This document shows, piece by piece, positions 7,980-16,089 of a DNA stretch of 64,000 nt (position 1 is the stretch's first letter; each line of letters begins with the position of its first letter). The notes under the pieces were generated by a model. The model saw only the letters and a program-made list of their open reading frames with translations, was not told where the DNA came from and made no database searches. The DNA comes from Nocardia flavorosea NBRC 108225 (GTDB taxonomy: Bacteria; Actinomycetota; Actinomycetes; Mycobacteriales; Mycobacteriaceae). Location of the stretch: NCBI RefSeq assembly GCF_001613385.1, contig NZ_BDCG01000008.1, positions 1-64,000 of the forward strand. Direction: 5' to 3'. A program made the translations under genes and the position numbers.

Positions 7980-9449
7980 ATGAACAGTCTTCTGCCCGGC
8001 GACAGCTCCCGACTGCTGATCGGCGGTAGCCTCGTCGCCGGCGGCAACGGCGTGTTCGACAATGTGAACCCGGCGACCGAAGAGGTCATCGGCACCGCGG
8101 CCGACGCAGACGCGGCCGATATGAACGCCGCCATCGCCGCCGCCCGCACCGCCTTCGACGAGACCGACTGGTCCCGCGACCACTCCTTCCGGGTGCGCTG
8201 CCTGGAACAGCTGCAGGCAGCGCTGAAAGCACATGCGGAAGAACTGCGTGAGATCACGATCGCCGAGGTGGGCGCGCCGCTGATGTTCACCAGCGGCCCG
8301 CAACTGGACGGCCCTATCGAGGATCTGAGCTTCGCCACCCAGCTGGCCGCGAACTACGAATGGGAAACCGAACTCGGCGTCTCGGCACCGATGGGAATCA
8401 GCACCCACCGGGTGATCCGGCGCGAAGCGGTCGGCGTGGTCGGAGCGATTACGCCGTGGAACTTCCCGCATCAGATCAACTTCGCGAAACTGGGCCCGGC
8501 CCTGGCGGCGGGCAACACCATCGTCCTGAAACCGGCCCCCGACACTCCGTGGTGCGCGGCGGCACTCGGTTCGATCATCACCGAGGAAACCGATATCCCG
8601 CCCGGTGTGGTCAATATCGTCACCTCCTCCGATCACGGCCTGGGCGCCCAGCTGTCCGGCGACCCCCGGGTCGATCTGATCAGTTTCACCGGCTCCACCG
8701 GCACCGGACGCGCTGTTATGGCCTCGGCCGCGGCGAATCTCAAGAAAACCTTCCTCGAGCTGGGCGGTAAATCGGCCTTCATCGTGCTCGACGACGCCGA
8801 TCTGGCCACCGCCGTGAGCTACGCCGGTTTCTCGCTGTGCGTCCACGCCGGCCAAGGCTGCGCCCTCACCACCCGGCTGCTGGTGCCGCGCGCCCGGTAC
8901 GACGAGGCGGTGGAGGCCGTGGCAGCCACCATGAGCGGAATCCGCCCCGGCGAACCCACCTCCCCCGGCACCGTCTGCGGCCCGGTGATCTCCGACCGGC
9001 AGCGTTCCCGGGTGCTCGGGTATATCGACAGCGCGCGCGCCGACGGCGGCCGCATCGTCACCGGCGGCGGGCGCCCGGCCGAACACGAGCGCGGATTCTT
9101 CGTCGAACCCACCGTGATCGCCGACCTCGACAACAGCGCGAAGGCCGCCCAGGAGGAGATCTTCGGTCCCGTCCTCGTAGTGCTGCCCTACGACGGCGAC
9201 GACGACGCCGTCCGGATCGCCAACGATTCCCCATACGGCCTGTCCGGCGCCGTCTGGGGCAAGGATCCCGAGCGGATCCGGCGGGTCACCGACGGGGTGC
9301 GCACCGGAACCCTCGGTGTCAACGGCGGTATGTGGTACAGCGCCGACGCCCCGTTCGGCGGCTACAAACAGTCCGGTATCGGACGCGAGATGGGGGCCGC
9401 CGGATTCGAGGAGTACCTCGAGACCAAGCTCGTCGCGACCGCACAGTAG
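7980..9449 (+). CDS. NAD(P)-dependent aldehyde dehydrogenase (Rv0768/AldA-like)
   Basis: A 489-residue aldehyde dehydrogenase that would oxidise an aldehyde, plausibly made by the neighbouring P450s and alcohol dehydrogenases, to a carboxylic acid. The cofactor/substrate signature GAITPWNFPHQINFAKLGPA, catalytic Glu260 in LELGGKS and nucleophile Cys294 in HAGQGCALTT are intact. The frame is open upstream, but ATG 7980 gives the family length and a normal N-terminus. It leads the plus-strand operon divergent from cyp123, as aldA does next to Rv0766c in M. tuberculosis (recalled). The motif cluster at 7943-7971 directly precedes the start. Confidence 0.93.
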   Translation: MNSLLPGDSSRLLIGGSLVAGGNGVFDNVNPATEEVIGTAADADAADMNAAIAAARTAFDETDWSRDHSFRVRCLEQLQAALKAHAEELREITIAEVGAPLMFTSGPQLDGPIEDLSFATQLAANYEWETELGVSAPMGISTHRVIRREAVGVVGAITPWNFPHQINFAKLGPALAAGNTIVLKPAPDTPWCAAALGSIITEETDIPPGVVNIVTSSDHGLGAQLSGDPRVDLISFTGSTGTGRAVMASAAANLKKTFLELGGKSAFIVLDDADLATAVSYAGFSLCVHAGQGCALTTRLLVPRARYDEAVEAVAATMSGIRPGEPTSPGTVCGPVISDRQRSRVLGYIDSARADGGRIVTGGGRPAEHERGFFVEPTVIADLDNSAKAAQEEIFGPVLVVLPYDGDDDAVRIANDSPYGLSGAVWGKDPERIRRVTDGVRTGTLGVNGGMWYSADAPFGGYKQSGIGREMGAAGFEEYLETKLVATAQ

Positions 9450-9561
9450 CTCCGGTCCACCGACAGGCACAGTAACCGCGGCACAGCGACAGCACGATGG
9501 CCGCCGTAATCCGTAACTTCTTCCCCACCAGGCTTTCCACAGCAGCGAGGAGCTCGATCCC

Positions 9562-10311
9562 ATGGCTCGTTTCACCGGTCGCACCGCCATCGTCACCGGC
9601 GCCGCCCGCGGTATCGGCGAGGTCTACGCGCAGGCACTGGCCGCCGAGGGCGCATCCGTCGTCGTCGCGGATCTGAACGCCGAGGGCGGGACGGCGGTCG
9701 CCGAGAAGATCGTGGCCGACGGCGGCACCGCATCGTTCCATCCGGTCGACGTCTCCGACCCGGAATCCGCCAAGACGCTGGCCGATTTCACCGTCGAGAA
9801 ATACGGCAAGATCGACCATCTGGTCAACAACGCCGCCATCTACGGCGGAATGAAACTGGATCTACTGCTCACCGTGCCGTGGGACTACTACCAGAAGTTC
9901 ATGTCGGTGAACCTGGACGGCGCGCTGGTGATGACCCGCGCGGTATGGGAGAACATGGCAGCCAACGGGGGCGGCTCGATCGTGAACCAATCATCGACGG
10001 CCGCCTACGTATACAGCGGTTTCTACGGTCTGGCCAAGGTCGGTATCAACGGGCTCACCCAGCAGCTGGCCACCGAACTCGGCGGCTCGAATATCCGGAT
10101 CAACGCCATTGCCCCCGGCCCCACGGATACCGAAGCCACGAAGACCACCACACCCGAAAGCATCGTCAAGGATATGGTCAGCCGCTTGCCGCTCAAGCGG
10201 ATGGGCACCCCGGAGGATATGGCGGGTGCCCTGCTGTACCTGCTGTCCGACGACGCGAAATGGGTCACCGGGCAGATCTTCTGCGTCGACGGCGGTCAGG
10301 TGATCCGCTGA
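9562..10311 (+). CDS. SDR-family dehydrogenase (Rv0769-like)
   Basis: A 249-residue classical SDR with cofactor motif TGAARGIG (12-19), structural NNAA (89-92), Ser144 in VNQSST and the Tyr155/Lys159 pair in YGLAK, followed by the usual IAPGPTDTEA loop and C-terminal VTGQIFCVDGG. Expected to oxidise a secondary alcohol or reduce a ketone with NAD(P). ATG 9562 has an upstream AGGAG. A 112-bp gap separates it from the aldehyde dehydrogenase. Its stop overlaps the next start as TGATG, so it is coupled to the HIBADH-like gene. Matches Rv0769 in the mycobacterial cluster by position. Confidence 0.92.
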   Translation: MARFTGRTAIVTGAARGIGEVYAQALAAEGASVVVADLNAEGGTAVAEKIVADGGTASFHPVDVSDPESAKTLADFTVEKYGKIDHLVNNAAIYGGMKLDLLLTVPWDYYQKFMSVNLDGALVMTRAVWENMAANGGGSIVNQSSTAAYVYSGFYGLAKVGINGLTQQLATELGGSNIRINAIAPGPTDTEATKTTTPESIVKDMVSRLPLKRMGTPEDMAGALLYLLSDDAKWVTGQIFCVDGGQVIR

Positions 10312-11336
10312 TGAGCGGCGACGGGGGCGGCGGCACCCGGGTCGGTTTCATCGGCCTGGGCGATATGGGCGCGCCGATGGCGAAGAAGCTGCTGCACTGG
10401 TCCGGTGGGCTCACCGTCTGCGATACCCGGCCCGAGGCCGTGCAACCGTTCACCGACGCGGGCGCCGAGGCCGCCGGCAGCCCGGCCGAACTCGCCGCGA
10501 AATGCGGTGTCGTTTGTGTCGCGGTGGTGAACGACCAACAGGTCCGCACCGTGCTGACCGGCGAGAAAGGCGTGCTGAGCACTGCCGCGCCGGGAACCGT
10601 GGTGGCGGTGCACTCCACTATCGGCGACGAATCGGCCGTGGAATTCGCCCGGCTGTGCGCCGAACGCGGCGTCGAACTGGTCGACGCCCCGATCAGCGGT
10701 GGCGCCGCGGGCGCGAACAGCGGACGACTCGCGGTGATGGTCGGCGGCAGCGACAACGCCGTGGCCGCGGTACGGGAACCCTTCGGCTGCTTCGCCGATC
10801 TGGTGGTGCACGCCGGTGAAGTCGGGGCGGGCACCCGGATGAAATTGGCCCGCAACCTGCTGCATTTCATCTCGTTCACCGCCGCCACCGAGGCGCAGCG
10901 GCTGGCCGAGGCCGCGGGCCTCGATATCGCCGCGCTCGGCAAGGTGGTCCGTCACTCGGATGCGGTGACCGGCGGGGCCGGTTCGATCATGCTGCGCGAT
11001 ACCACCGCGCCCCTCGAGGAGGGCGATTTCTGGCTGCCCATCCTCACCCATGTCCGTGAACTCGGCGAAAAAGACCTGTCCCTGGCGCTCGAACTGGGCG
11101 GCCGGATGGGCACCGAACTCCCGTTGGCGACCCTCGCGCTGTCGCGTTTCGGCGACGGGCTCGGCGTCGGGCAGGGCGCGATCTCGGCCGCATGGGACTC
11201 CGCCGGCTCCGCTCAGCGGGACAGGCCGGCCACCGCCGCGGCGTCCCGTGGCAGCATCGCCGGGCAGGAGGTCGCCGCTGCCGACCAGCGCAATAGCGGC
11301 TCCCCGGCGCAGAACGACAGTAAGGAATCCGAATAA
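10311..11336 (+). CDS. NAD(P)-dependent beta-hydroxyacid dehydrogenase, HIBADH family (Rv0770-like)
   Basis: A 341-residue member of the 3-hydroxyisobutyrate / 6-phosphogluconate dehydrogenase-like family. N-terminal Rossmann motif GFIGLGDMGAPMAKKLL, the substrate-loop motif DAPISGGAAGANSGRLAVMV and the catalytic Lys in TRMKLARNLLHF are present, so activity is likely. The substrate is unknown; family members oxidise beta-hydroxy acids. The last 45-50 residues form a polar Ala/Ser/Gln-rich tail not needed for the fold. ATG 10311 overlaps the upstream stop (TGATG) and its own TAA overlaps the next ATG (TAATG). A longer upstream reading only overlaps the SDR gene. Confidence 0.9.
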   Translation: MSGDGGGGTRVGFIGLGDMGAPMAKKLLHWSGGLTVCDTRPEAVQPFTDAGAEAAGSPAELAAKCGVVCVAVVNDQQVRTVLTGEKGVLSTAAPGTVVAVHSTIGDESAVEFARLCAERGVELVDAPISGGAAGANSGRLAVMVGGSDNAVAAVREPFGCFADLVVHAGEVGAGTRMKLARNLLHFISFTAATEAQRLAEAAGLDIAALGKVVRHSDAVTGGAGSIMLRDTTAPLEEGDFWLPILTHVRELGEKDLSLALELGGRMGTELPLATLALSRFGDGLGVGQGAISAAWDSAGSAQRDRPATAAASRGSIAGQEVAAADQRNSGSPAQNDSKESE

Positions 11337-12802
11337 TGGCCGACGCCACCACCCTCCGACCGCTGTCCGCGGCCGAGGTCACCGAATGGGACCGCACCAC
11401 CGATGTGGTGGTCGCCGGCTACGGGATCGCCGGCGTCTGCGCCTCGATCGAGGCCGCGCGGGCCGGGGCGCAGGTTCTCATCCTGGAACGCACCAGCGGC
11501 TGGGGCGGGGCGGCGGCGCTGGCCGGCGGGTTCATCTATCTCGGTGGCGGTACACCGCTGCAACGCGCGCTGGGTTTCGAGGACAGTCCGGAGAACATGG
11601 AGAAATTCATGGTCGCCGCGCTGGGTCCGGGGGTCGACCGGGAAAAGATCGCCGACTACTGCCGCGGCAGTGTCGAACACTACGAATGGCTGGTCGCCAA
11701 CGGCGTGCCCTTCAAAGAGGAATTCTGGGGCGAGCCCGGCTGGGAACCCCCGCACGACGAAGGCCTCATGTACACCGGTGGCGAAAACGCTGCACCGTTC
11801 AACACCGTCGCCGATCCGGCACCCCGCGGCCACGTTCCGCAGATGTCGAACAAGCGGACCGGTTCGAAGGGTGGCGGCTACATGCTGATGAAACCGCTCG
11901 CCGAAGCCGCCGAAAAGCTCGGCGTCACCGCCGAATACGACACCCGGATCCAGCGGCTGATCGTGGACGGCGACCGGGTGGTCGGCGTGGTGGCCAAGCA
12001 GTACGGCAAGGAGCTGACCATCCGGGCCGAACGCGGAGTCGTACTGGCCACAGGCAGTTTCGCCTACCACGAGCAGATGATCGAAGGTTTCGCCCCGCGG
12101 CTCATCGGCCGCCCGGGCGCCGCCATCGAAGAACACGACGGAATTGCCATCCGGCTGGCCCAGGCTCTCGGCGCCGATCTGGCGCATATGGACGCCACCG
12201 AGGTCGCGTTCTTCGGTGACCCGCAGATGATGGCGCGCGGCATCCTGGTCAACGGCCGTGGGCAGCGGTACGTCCCGGAGGACACCTATCCCGGCCGGAT
12301 CGGGCAGATGACGCTGTTCCACCAGGAGAACCAGGCGTACCTGATCATCGGCGAGGCCGCTTACGAGGAATCACTGACCACCGAGACCTCCACGCCGTTC
12401 TTCCGGCAGCCGCCCACCTGGGCGGCGGAAACCATCGCCGAACTCGAATCCGATATGGGTCTGCCCGAGCTCGCCCTGCAGAGCACCGTCGAGCTCTACA
12501 ACACATACGCAGCGAACGGCCAGGACCCCCTGCTCGGCAAGAAACCGGAGTGGACCAAACCTCTCGAAGGCCCGTTCGCGGCGTTCGATATGCGCGGTTT
12601 CACGGCGGGGTTCACGCTGGGCGGATTGCGCACCGACCTGGATTCGCGGGTCCTGCATGTCGACGGCCGGCCGATCGCCGGACTGTTCGCGGCGGGGCGT
12701 TGCACTTCGGGTGTCTGCGCGGGCGGCTATGCCAGCGGAACGTCGCTGGGCGACGGCAGCTTCTATGGCCGCCGGGCCGGGATTGCGGTCGCGAAAGCGT
12801 GA
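11336..12802 (+). CDS. FAD-dependent dehydrogenase of the 3-ketosteroid dehydrogenase / fumarate reductase flavoprotein family
   Basis: A 488-residue flavoprotein with N-terminal dinucleotide motif VVAGYGIAGVCASIEAARAG, then LERTSGWGGAAALAGG, and the C-terminal FAD-closing segment GLFAAGRCTSGVCAGGYASG. This is FAD_binding_2 architecture as in 3-ketosteroid Delta-1-dehydrogenases and fumarate reductase flavoprotein subunits; it resembles Rv0785 of M. tuberculosis (recalled). It would dehydrogenate or reduce a C-C bond next to a carbonyl. It is coupled to the HIBADH-like gene by TAATG and ends 18 bp before the TetR gene. With CYP125-type and Mce genes nearby, a steroid or polycyclic substrate is attractive but unproven. 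Confidence 0.88.
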   Translation: MADATTLRPLSAAEVTEWDRTTDVVVAGYGIAGVCASIEAARAGAQVLILERTSGWGGAAALAGGFIYLGGGTPLQRALGFEDSPENMEKFMVAALGPGVDREKIADYCRGSVEHYEWLVANGVPFKEEFWGEPGWEPPHDEGLMYTGGENAAPFNTVADPAPRGHVPQMSNKRTGSKGGGYMLMKPLAEAAEKLGVTAEYDTRIQRLIVDGDRVVGVVAKQYGKELTIRAERGVVLATGSFAYHEQMIEGFAPRLIGRPGAAIEEHDGIAIRLAQALGADLAHMDATEVAFFGDPQMMARGILVNGRGQRYVPEDTYPGRIGQMTLFHQENQAYLIIGEAAYEESLTTETSTPFFRQPPTWAAETIAELESDMGLPELALQSTVELYNTYAANGQDPLLGKKPEWTKPLEGPFAAFDMRGFTAGFTLGGLRTDLDSRVLHVDGRPIAGLFAAGRCTSGVCAGGYASGTSLGDGSFYGRRAGIAVAKA

Positions 12803-12809
12803 AACGGTA

Positions 12810-12826
12810 CATTCAGACACATGTCC
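12810..12826 (+). promoter_or_regulatory. Predicted autoregulatory operator over the TetR start codon
   Basis: CATTCAGACACATGTCC, with the ATG of the TetR gene at 12821-12823 inside it. It is nearly identical to the reverse complement of 7743-7759. TetR repressors commonly bind their own promoters. The position over the start codon suggests a leaderless or very short-leader transcript controlled by repression; this is inference. Confidence 0.6.
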
Positions 12827-13399
12827 GAAGGTGAACCTCTCGTCGTCGAAGCGACCCGTCGCCGCCTGTCCGCGAAACAGGCCGATACGGTCGACAAACT
12901 GACGAAGGCAGCGGTGGAGGTGCTCACGCGCGAAGGTTTCGCGGGGATGACCATTCGTATGGTCGCCGCCGCGGCCGGTGTGGGTACCGCCACCGCGTAC
13001 ACCTATTTCTCGTCGAAGGAACACCTCGTCGCCGAAATCTTCTGGCGGCGGCTGGTGGCAGCGGATTCCCCGGTCAGCGACGATCCCGACCCCACCGTGC
13101 GGGTGGTGGCCGAACTGCGTTCCATCGCCCTTCTCGTCGCCGACGATCAGGAGGTCGCAGGTGCGGTCACCAGCGCACTGCTGGGCCGCGACCCCGATGT
13201 GGCGCATCTGCGGGCCCGGATCGGCCTGGAGATCCGCGCCCGGATCGAACGTGCCCTCGGCCCCGGCGCCGATCCGGAAATCGTGGTCTCCCTCGAGCTC
13301 GTCTACGCAGGCGCGCTCGTGCGGGCCGGTATGGGTTACGCGTCCTACGCCGATATTGCCGACCTCATCGAGAAATCGGCCCTGTTGATCCTGCGCTGA
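12821..13399 (+). CDS. TetR-family repressor, candidate regulator of the P450/Mce cluster
   Basis: A 192-residue TetR regulator. The helix-turn-helix falls around residues 28-66 (AAVEVLTREGF, then MTIRMVAAAAGVGTATAYTY, then FSSKEHL), followed by an all-helical ligand-binding domain. It sits 18 bp after the FAD dehydrogenase gene in the same orientation, matching Rv0767c beside cyp123 in M. tuberculosis in kind if not in orientation. The motif at 12810-12826 overlaps its ATG, there is no clear Shine-Dalgarno sequence, and the same motif recurs before the Mce gene, both divergent operons and the 32-codon ORF. It is therefore the best candidate for the factor that binds those sites. The ligand is unknown; a sterol, fatty acyl-CoA or P450 substrate is plausible. 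Confidence 0.92.
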   Translation: MSEGEPLVVEATRRRLSAKQADTVDKLTKAAVEVLTREGFAGMTIRMVAAAAGVGTATAYTYFSSKEHLVAEIFWRRLVAADSPVSDDPDPTVRVVAELRSIALLVADDQEVAGAVTSALLGRDPDVAHLRARIGLEIRARIERALGPGADPEIVVSLELVYAGALVRAGMGYASYADIADLIEKSALLILR

Positions 13400-13428
13400 G
13401 CAGCGAAAGAAAGCTTCGGTAGAAACTG

Positions 13429-13902
13429 ATGGACCGCCCCAAGCAACTCGATTCGTCCCTGGTACCCACCTTCATCAAGTACATGTCCAAGGTCAACACC
13501 TGGACCTACAAACGCACCGGCGGCCGCATCGGCGGGACCTGGCGCGTGGGGGCGGGGTTCCGTAAACCGGTGCCCACGCTGCTGCTCGACCATATCGGCC
13601 GCAAATCCGGTAAGCAGTTCACGATTCCGCTGCTGTACCTGCGCGACGGCGCGAATACCGTCATCGTCGCCTCACAGGGCGGCCTGCCGAAGAATCCGCA
13701 GTGGTACTACAACCTGGTCGCACAGCCGGATACCGCGATCCAGATCGGCAAGGAGCGGATCCCGGTCCGCGCCCGCCTCGCCGATGACAGCGAACGCGAC
13801 CGGCTGTGGCCGCAACTGCTCGAGTTGTACGCGGATTTCGCCAGCTACCAGTCCTGGACAGAACGCAAGATCCCGGTCTTCGTCCTCGAACCCCGCGCCT
13901 GA
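13429..13902 (+). CDS. Ddn-like nitroreductase family deazaflavin (F420)-dependent oxidoreductase
   Basis: A 157-residue split beta-barrel protein of the Ddn/DUF385 family, members of which use reduced F420 or flavin and often bind membrane quinones or hydrophobic substrates. Diagnostic segments are TGGRIGGTWRVGAG, LLLDHIGRKSGKQFTIPLLY, IVASQGGLPKNPQWYYNL and the C-terminal YQSWTERKIPVFVLEP. The helical N-terminus resembles the membrane-associating end of Ddn. It follows the TetR gene by 29 bp with only a weak ribosome binding site and is convergent with the metallo-hydrolase gene. It probably acts in the same lipid-redox programme, though no operator precedes it. Confidence 0.88.
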   Translation: MDRPKQLDSSLVPTFIKYMSKVNTWTYKRTGGRIGGTWRVGAGFRKPVPTLLLDHIGRKSGKQFTIPLLYLRDGANTVIVASQGGLPKNPQWYYNLVAQPDTAIQIGKERIPVRARLADDSERDRLWPQLLELYADFASYQSWTERKIPVFVLEPRA

Positions 13903-13925
13903 CGCGCTGCGCCGCGCGCCCGGAT

Positions 13926-13976
13926 GCAGGCGGCCCGGGTTCCTGCCGACGGCCGACAGGAACCGCTGCAACCTGC
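13926..13976. terminator. Hairpin between convergent genes
   Basis: Inner stem GGTTCCTGCCG / CGACAGGAACC (13938-13964, one mismatch) with an outer GCAGG/CCTGC pair. It lies between the stops of the Ddn-like gene and the metallo-hydrolase gene. No U-tract follows on either strand, so it is a probable bidirectional but non-canonical terminator. Confidence 0.55.
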
Positions 13977-13985
13977 ACATGACGA

Positions 13986-14600
13986 CTACGGAGCCGCCGG
14001 TACGTTGGCGCGCTCGGCGCCGAGTGTGGTGTCCGGCCCGTGCCCGGTGTGCACGACCGTTTCGTCCGGTAGTGCGAACAGAACGTCGTTGATGGACGAG
14101 AGGATGGTCGGGTAGTCCGAATACGACCGCCCGGTCGCCCCCGGACCCCCCTCGAACAACGTGTCCCCGCTGAAAACCACGCCGTTGTCCGGCAGGTACA
14201 GGCAGCACGAGCCCGGGGAATGCCCCGGTGTGTTCAGTACCCGCAGTTGCGCACCGGCGATCTCGAAGACCTCGCCGTCCGCCAGCCCGCGGTATTCGAC
14301 ACCGGGATGCGTCTGCTGCCACAGCACATCGTCGGCGGGGTGCAGATGGATCGGGGCGCCGGTGGCTGCCGACAGGGTGGGCGCTACCGTCACGTGATCG
14401 TTGTGGGCGTGGGTGCAGATGATGGCGGTGACCCGGCGACCGGCCACCGCGTCGAGGATCGGCTGGGCGTCGTGCGCCGCATCGATGATCACCACCTCGG
14501 TGTCGCCACCGACCAGCCAGATATTGTTCGCCACATCCCAGCATCCGCCGTCCAGGCAGAATTGGCCTTCGGTGACGATCCGCTCGACCCGGGCCGTCAC
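13986..14600 (-). CDS. Metallo-beta-lactamase-fold hydrolase, partner of MscR (putative S-formylmycothiol hydrolase)
   Basis: A 204-residue MBL-fold protein with the metal motif HAHNDH (H64-H69), a downstream metal ligand in [10 protein letters not shown], and SGDTLFEGG carrying the bridging Asp: a glyoxalase II-like active site. ATG 14600 overlaps the mscR stop by 4 bp (ATGA). In M. tuberculosis mscR (Rv2259) is likewise followed by an MBL gene (Rv2260, recalled). The tight pairing suggests it hydrolyses the S-formylmycothiol made by MscR to formate and mycothiol, playing the role of S-formylglutathione hydrolase in other bacteria. This function is inferred from context. Confidence 0.88.
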   Translation of the reverse strand: MTARVERIVTEGQFCLDGGCWDVANNIWLVGGDTEVVIIDAAHDAQPILDAVAGRRVTAIICTHAHNDHVTVAPTLSAATGAPIHLHPADDVLWQQTHPGVEYRGLADGEVFEIAGAQLRVLNTPGHSPGSCCLYLPDNGVVFSGDTLFEGGPGATGRSYSDYPTILSSINDVLFALPDETVVHTGHGPDTTLGAERANVPAAP

Positions 14601-15682
14601 AGGACCACCACCGAACGCAGCACGGCACCGCCGTGCATGGTGGTGAAGGCCTGGTCGACGGCGTCCAGGCCGATCCGCTCGGTGACGAACTTCTCCAGCG
14701 GGAGCCGGCCCTGTCGATACAGGTCGATCAGCATGGGGAAATCGCGTTCGGGCAGGCAGTCGCCGTACCAGGACGATTTCAGCGATCCACCGCGGCTGAA
14801 GAAATCGATCAGCGGCATCTCGAGCTTCATATCGGGAGTCGGGACGCCGACCAGCACTACGGTGCCGGCCAGGTCCCGGGCGTAGAAGGCCTGCTTCCAG
14901 GTTTCGGGCCGGCCGACGGCATCGATCACGACATCGGCCCCGAAACCATCGGTCAGCTCCTGGATCGCCTCGACCGCATCCGTGGCGGAGGCGTCGACGG
15001 TATGCGTGGCGCCGAGTTCCCGGGCCCAGTCGAACTTCCGGGCGTCGGTGTCCACGGCGATGATGGTTGCGGCGCCCGCCAGCCGCGCGCCGGCGATCGC
15101 GGCATCACCGACGCCACCGCAGCCCAATACCGCGACAGAGTCACCCCGGCCGACGTTGCCGGTGTTCACGGCGGCACCGAGCCCGGCCATCACACCACAA
15201 CCCAGCAACCCGGCGACCGCGGGATCGGTCTCCGGATCCACCTTGGTGCACTGGCCCTCGTGTACCAGCGTCTTGTCCGCGAACGCACCGATACCGAGTG
15301 CGGGGGTGAGTTCGGTACCGTCCTCGAGCGTCATCGGCACACTGGCGTTGAAGGTGTCGAAGCAGTACCAGGGCCGCCCGCGTTTACAGGCCCGGCACTG
15401 TCCGCAGACCGCACGCCAGTTCAGGATCACGAAATCGCCCGGCTCGACATGGGTTACCGCCGAGCCCACGGTCTCCACCACACCGGCGGCCTCGTGGCCG
15501 AGCAGGAACGGGAATTCGTCGTTGATCCCGCCTTCGCGATAGGTCAAGTCGGTATGGCATACGCCGCAGGCCTGGACTTTCACCACCACATCGCGCGGCC
15601 CGGGGTCGGGCAGGACAATCGGGACCAGTTCGACCGGGGCACCGGGACTGCGGGCGATAACACCTCGAACCTGCTGGGGCAC
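14597..15682 (-). CDS. mscR: Mycothiol-dependent formaldehyde dehydrogenase / S-nitrosomycothiol reductase
   Basis: A 361-residue zinc-dependent medium-chain dehydrogenase that oxidises S-hydroxymethylmycothiol (formaldehyde detoxification) and reduces S-nitrosomycothiol. The sequence follows M. tuberculosis Rv2259 closely along its length (from memory). Catalytic zinc region: Cys39/Cys42 in CGVCHTDL and LLGHEAAG. Structural zinc: Cys93, Cys96, Cys99 and Cys107. NAD site: [16 protein letters not shown] 15682 is chosen over further-upstream readings because AGAGGAG lies just before it and it gives the family N-terminus. Coupled to the MBL hydrolase by ATGA. Its location next to two P450s may link it to formaldehyde released by oxidative demethylation (inference). 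It also implies a mycothiol-producing host. Confidence 0.95.
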   Translation of the reverse strand: MPQQVRGVIARSPGAPVELVPIVLPDPGPRDVVVKVQACGVCHTDLTYREGGINDEFPFLLGHEAAGVVETVGSAVTHVEPGDFVILNWRAVCGQCRACKRGRPWYCFDTFNASVPMTLEDGTELTPALGIGAFADKTLVHEGQCTKVDPETDPAVAGLLGCGVMAGLGAAVNTGNVGRGDSVAVLGCGGVGDAAIAGARLAGAATIIAVDTDARKFDWARELGATHTVDASATDAVEAIQELTDGFGADVVIDAVGRPETWKQAFYARDLAGTVVLVGVPTPDMKLEMPLIDFFSRGGSLKSSWYGDCLPERDFPMLIDLYRQGRLPLEKFVTERIGLDAVDQAFTTMHGGAVLRSVVVL

Positions 15683-15704
15683 TGTGTCTCCTCTCGGGGC
15701 GGTC

Positions 15705-15728
15705 ATGCGGTGATGCACGATGCCGCAT
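15705..15728 (-). promoter_or_regulatory. Inverted repeat upstream of mscR
   Basis: ATGCGG - 12 bp - CCGCAT, lying 23-46 bp before the GTG of mscR. Size and position fit a regulator site, but no matching copy was seen elsewhere in the window. Confidence 0.3.
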
Positions 15729-15859
15729 ACGTTATCCGCCGCACCGTCCCACCGCGCGGGTCCGGGGTATCCGAATGGGCACCTACCGGAGGTCGCGGGG
15801 CACCGGGCACAGTACGGCGGGACGCCCACCGGACGCCCCGCCGCATTACCGGCAAACCC

Positions 15860-15958
15860 TCAGAGAACTCCCCAGGCCTGCAGGATATAGGTCACATTGG
15901 CGGCAATGTTCGTGACGAGATTCGCCAGATTCAGGGCCGCGGACCCGGTTTCGATCAT
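15860..15958 (-). CDS. 32-residue hydrophobic peptide with strong ribosome binding site (unknown function)
   Basis: A tiny ORF on the minus strand: ATG 15958 to TGA 15860, preceded by AGGAGGAAAGTAGCAG, a near-perfect Shine-Dalgarno at about 10 nt. The peptide begins MIETGSAALNLANL, continues VTNIAANVTYIL and ends QAWGVL. It has one acidic residue (Glu3) and no Lys or Arg. It is long enough for one membrane helix, with Asn at positions 10, 13, 17 and 21, so an amphipathic helix is also possible. There is no signal peptide. It lies 132 bp downstream of a double copy of the TetR-type motif (16090-16118). I recognise no family. Small signal-less channel peptides of mycolate-containing bacteria (PorA/PorH) are a conceptual parallel only, and a membrane-acting or regulatory peptide is equally possible. 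Confidence 0.6.
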   Translation of the reverse strand: MIETGSAALNLANLVTNIAANVTYILQAWGVL

Positions 15959-16089
15959 CTGCTACTTTCCTCCTGATCCGTCCCGACCGGAGCCCAAAAT
16001 ACCCACGGTGGCCCAGCCGGGCAAACGTCCGATTACCCGGCTCGAGGGCTCGGACGCAGCAGATGTCGACCGGAAATTCGACGCCCATG

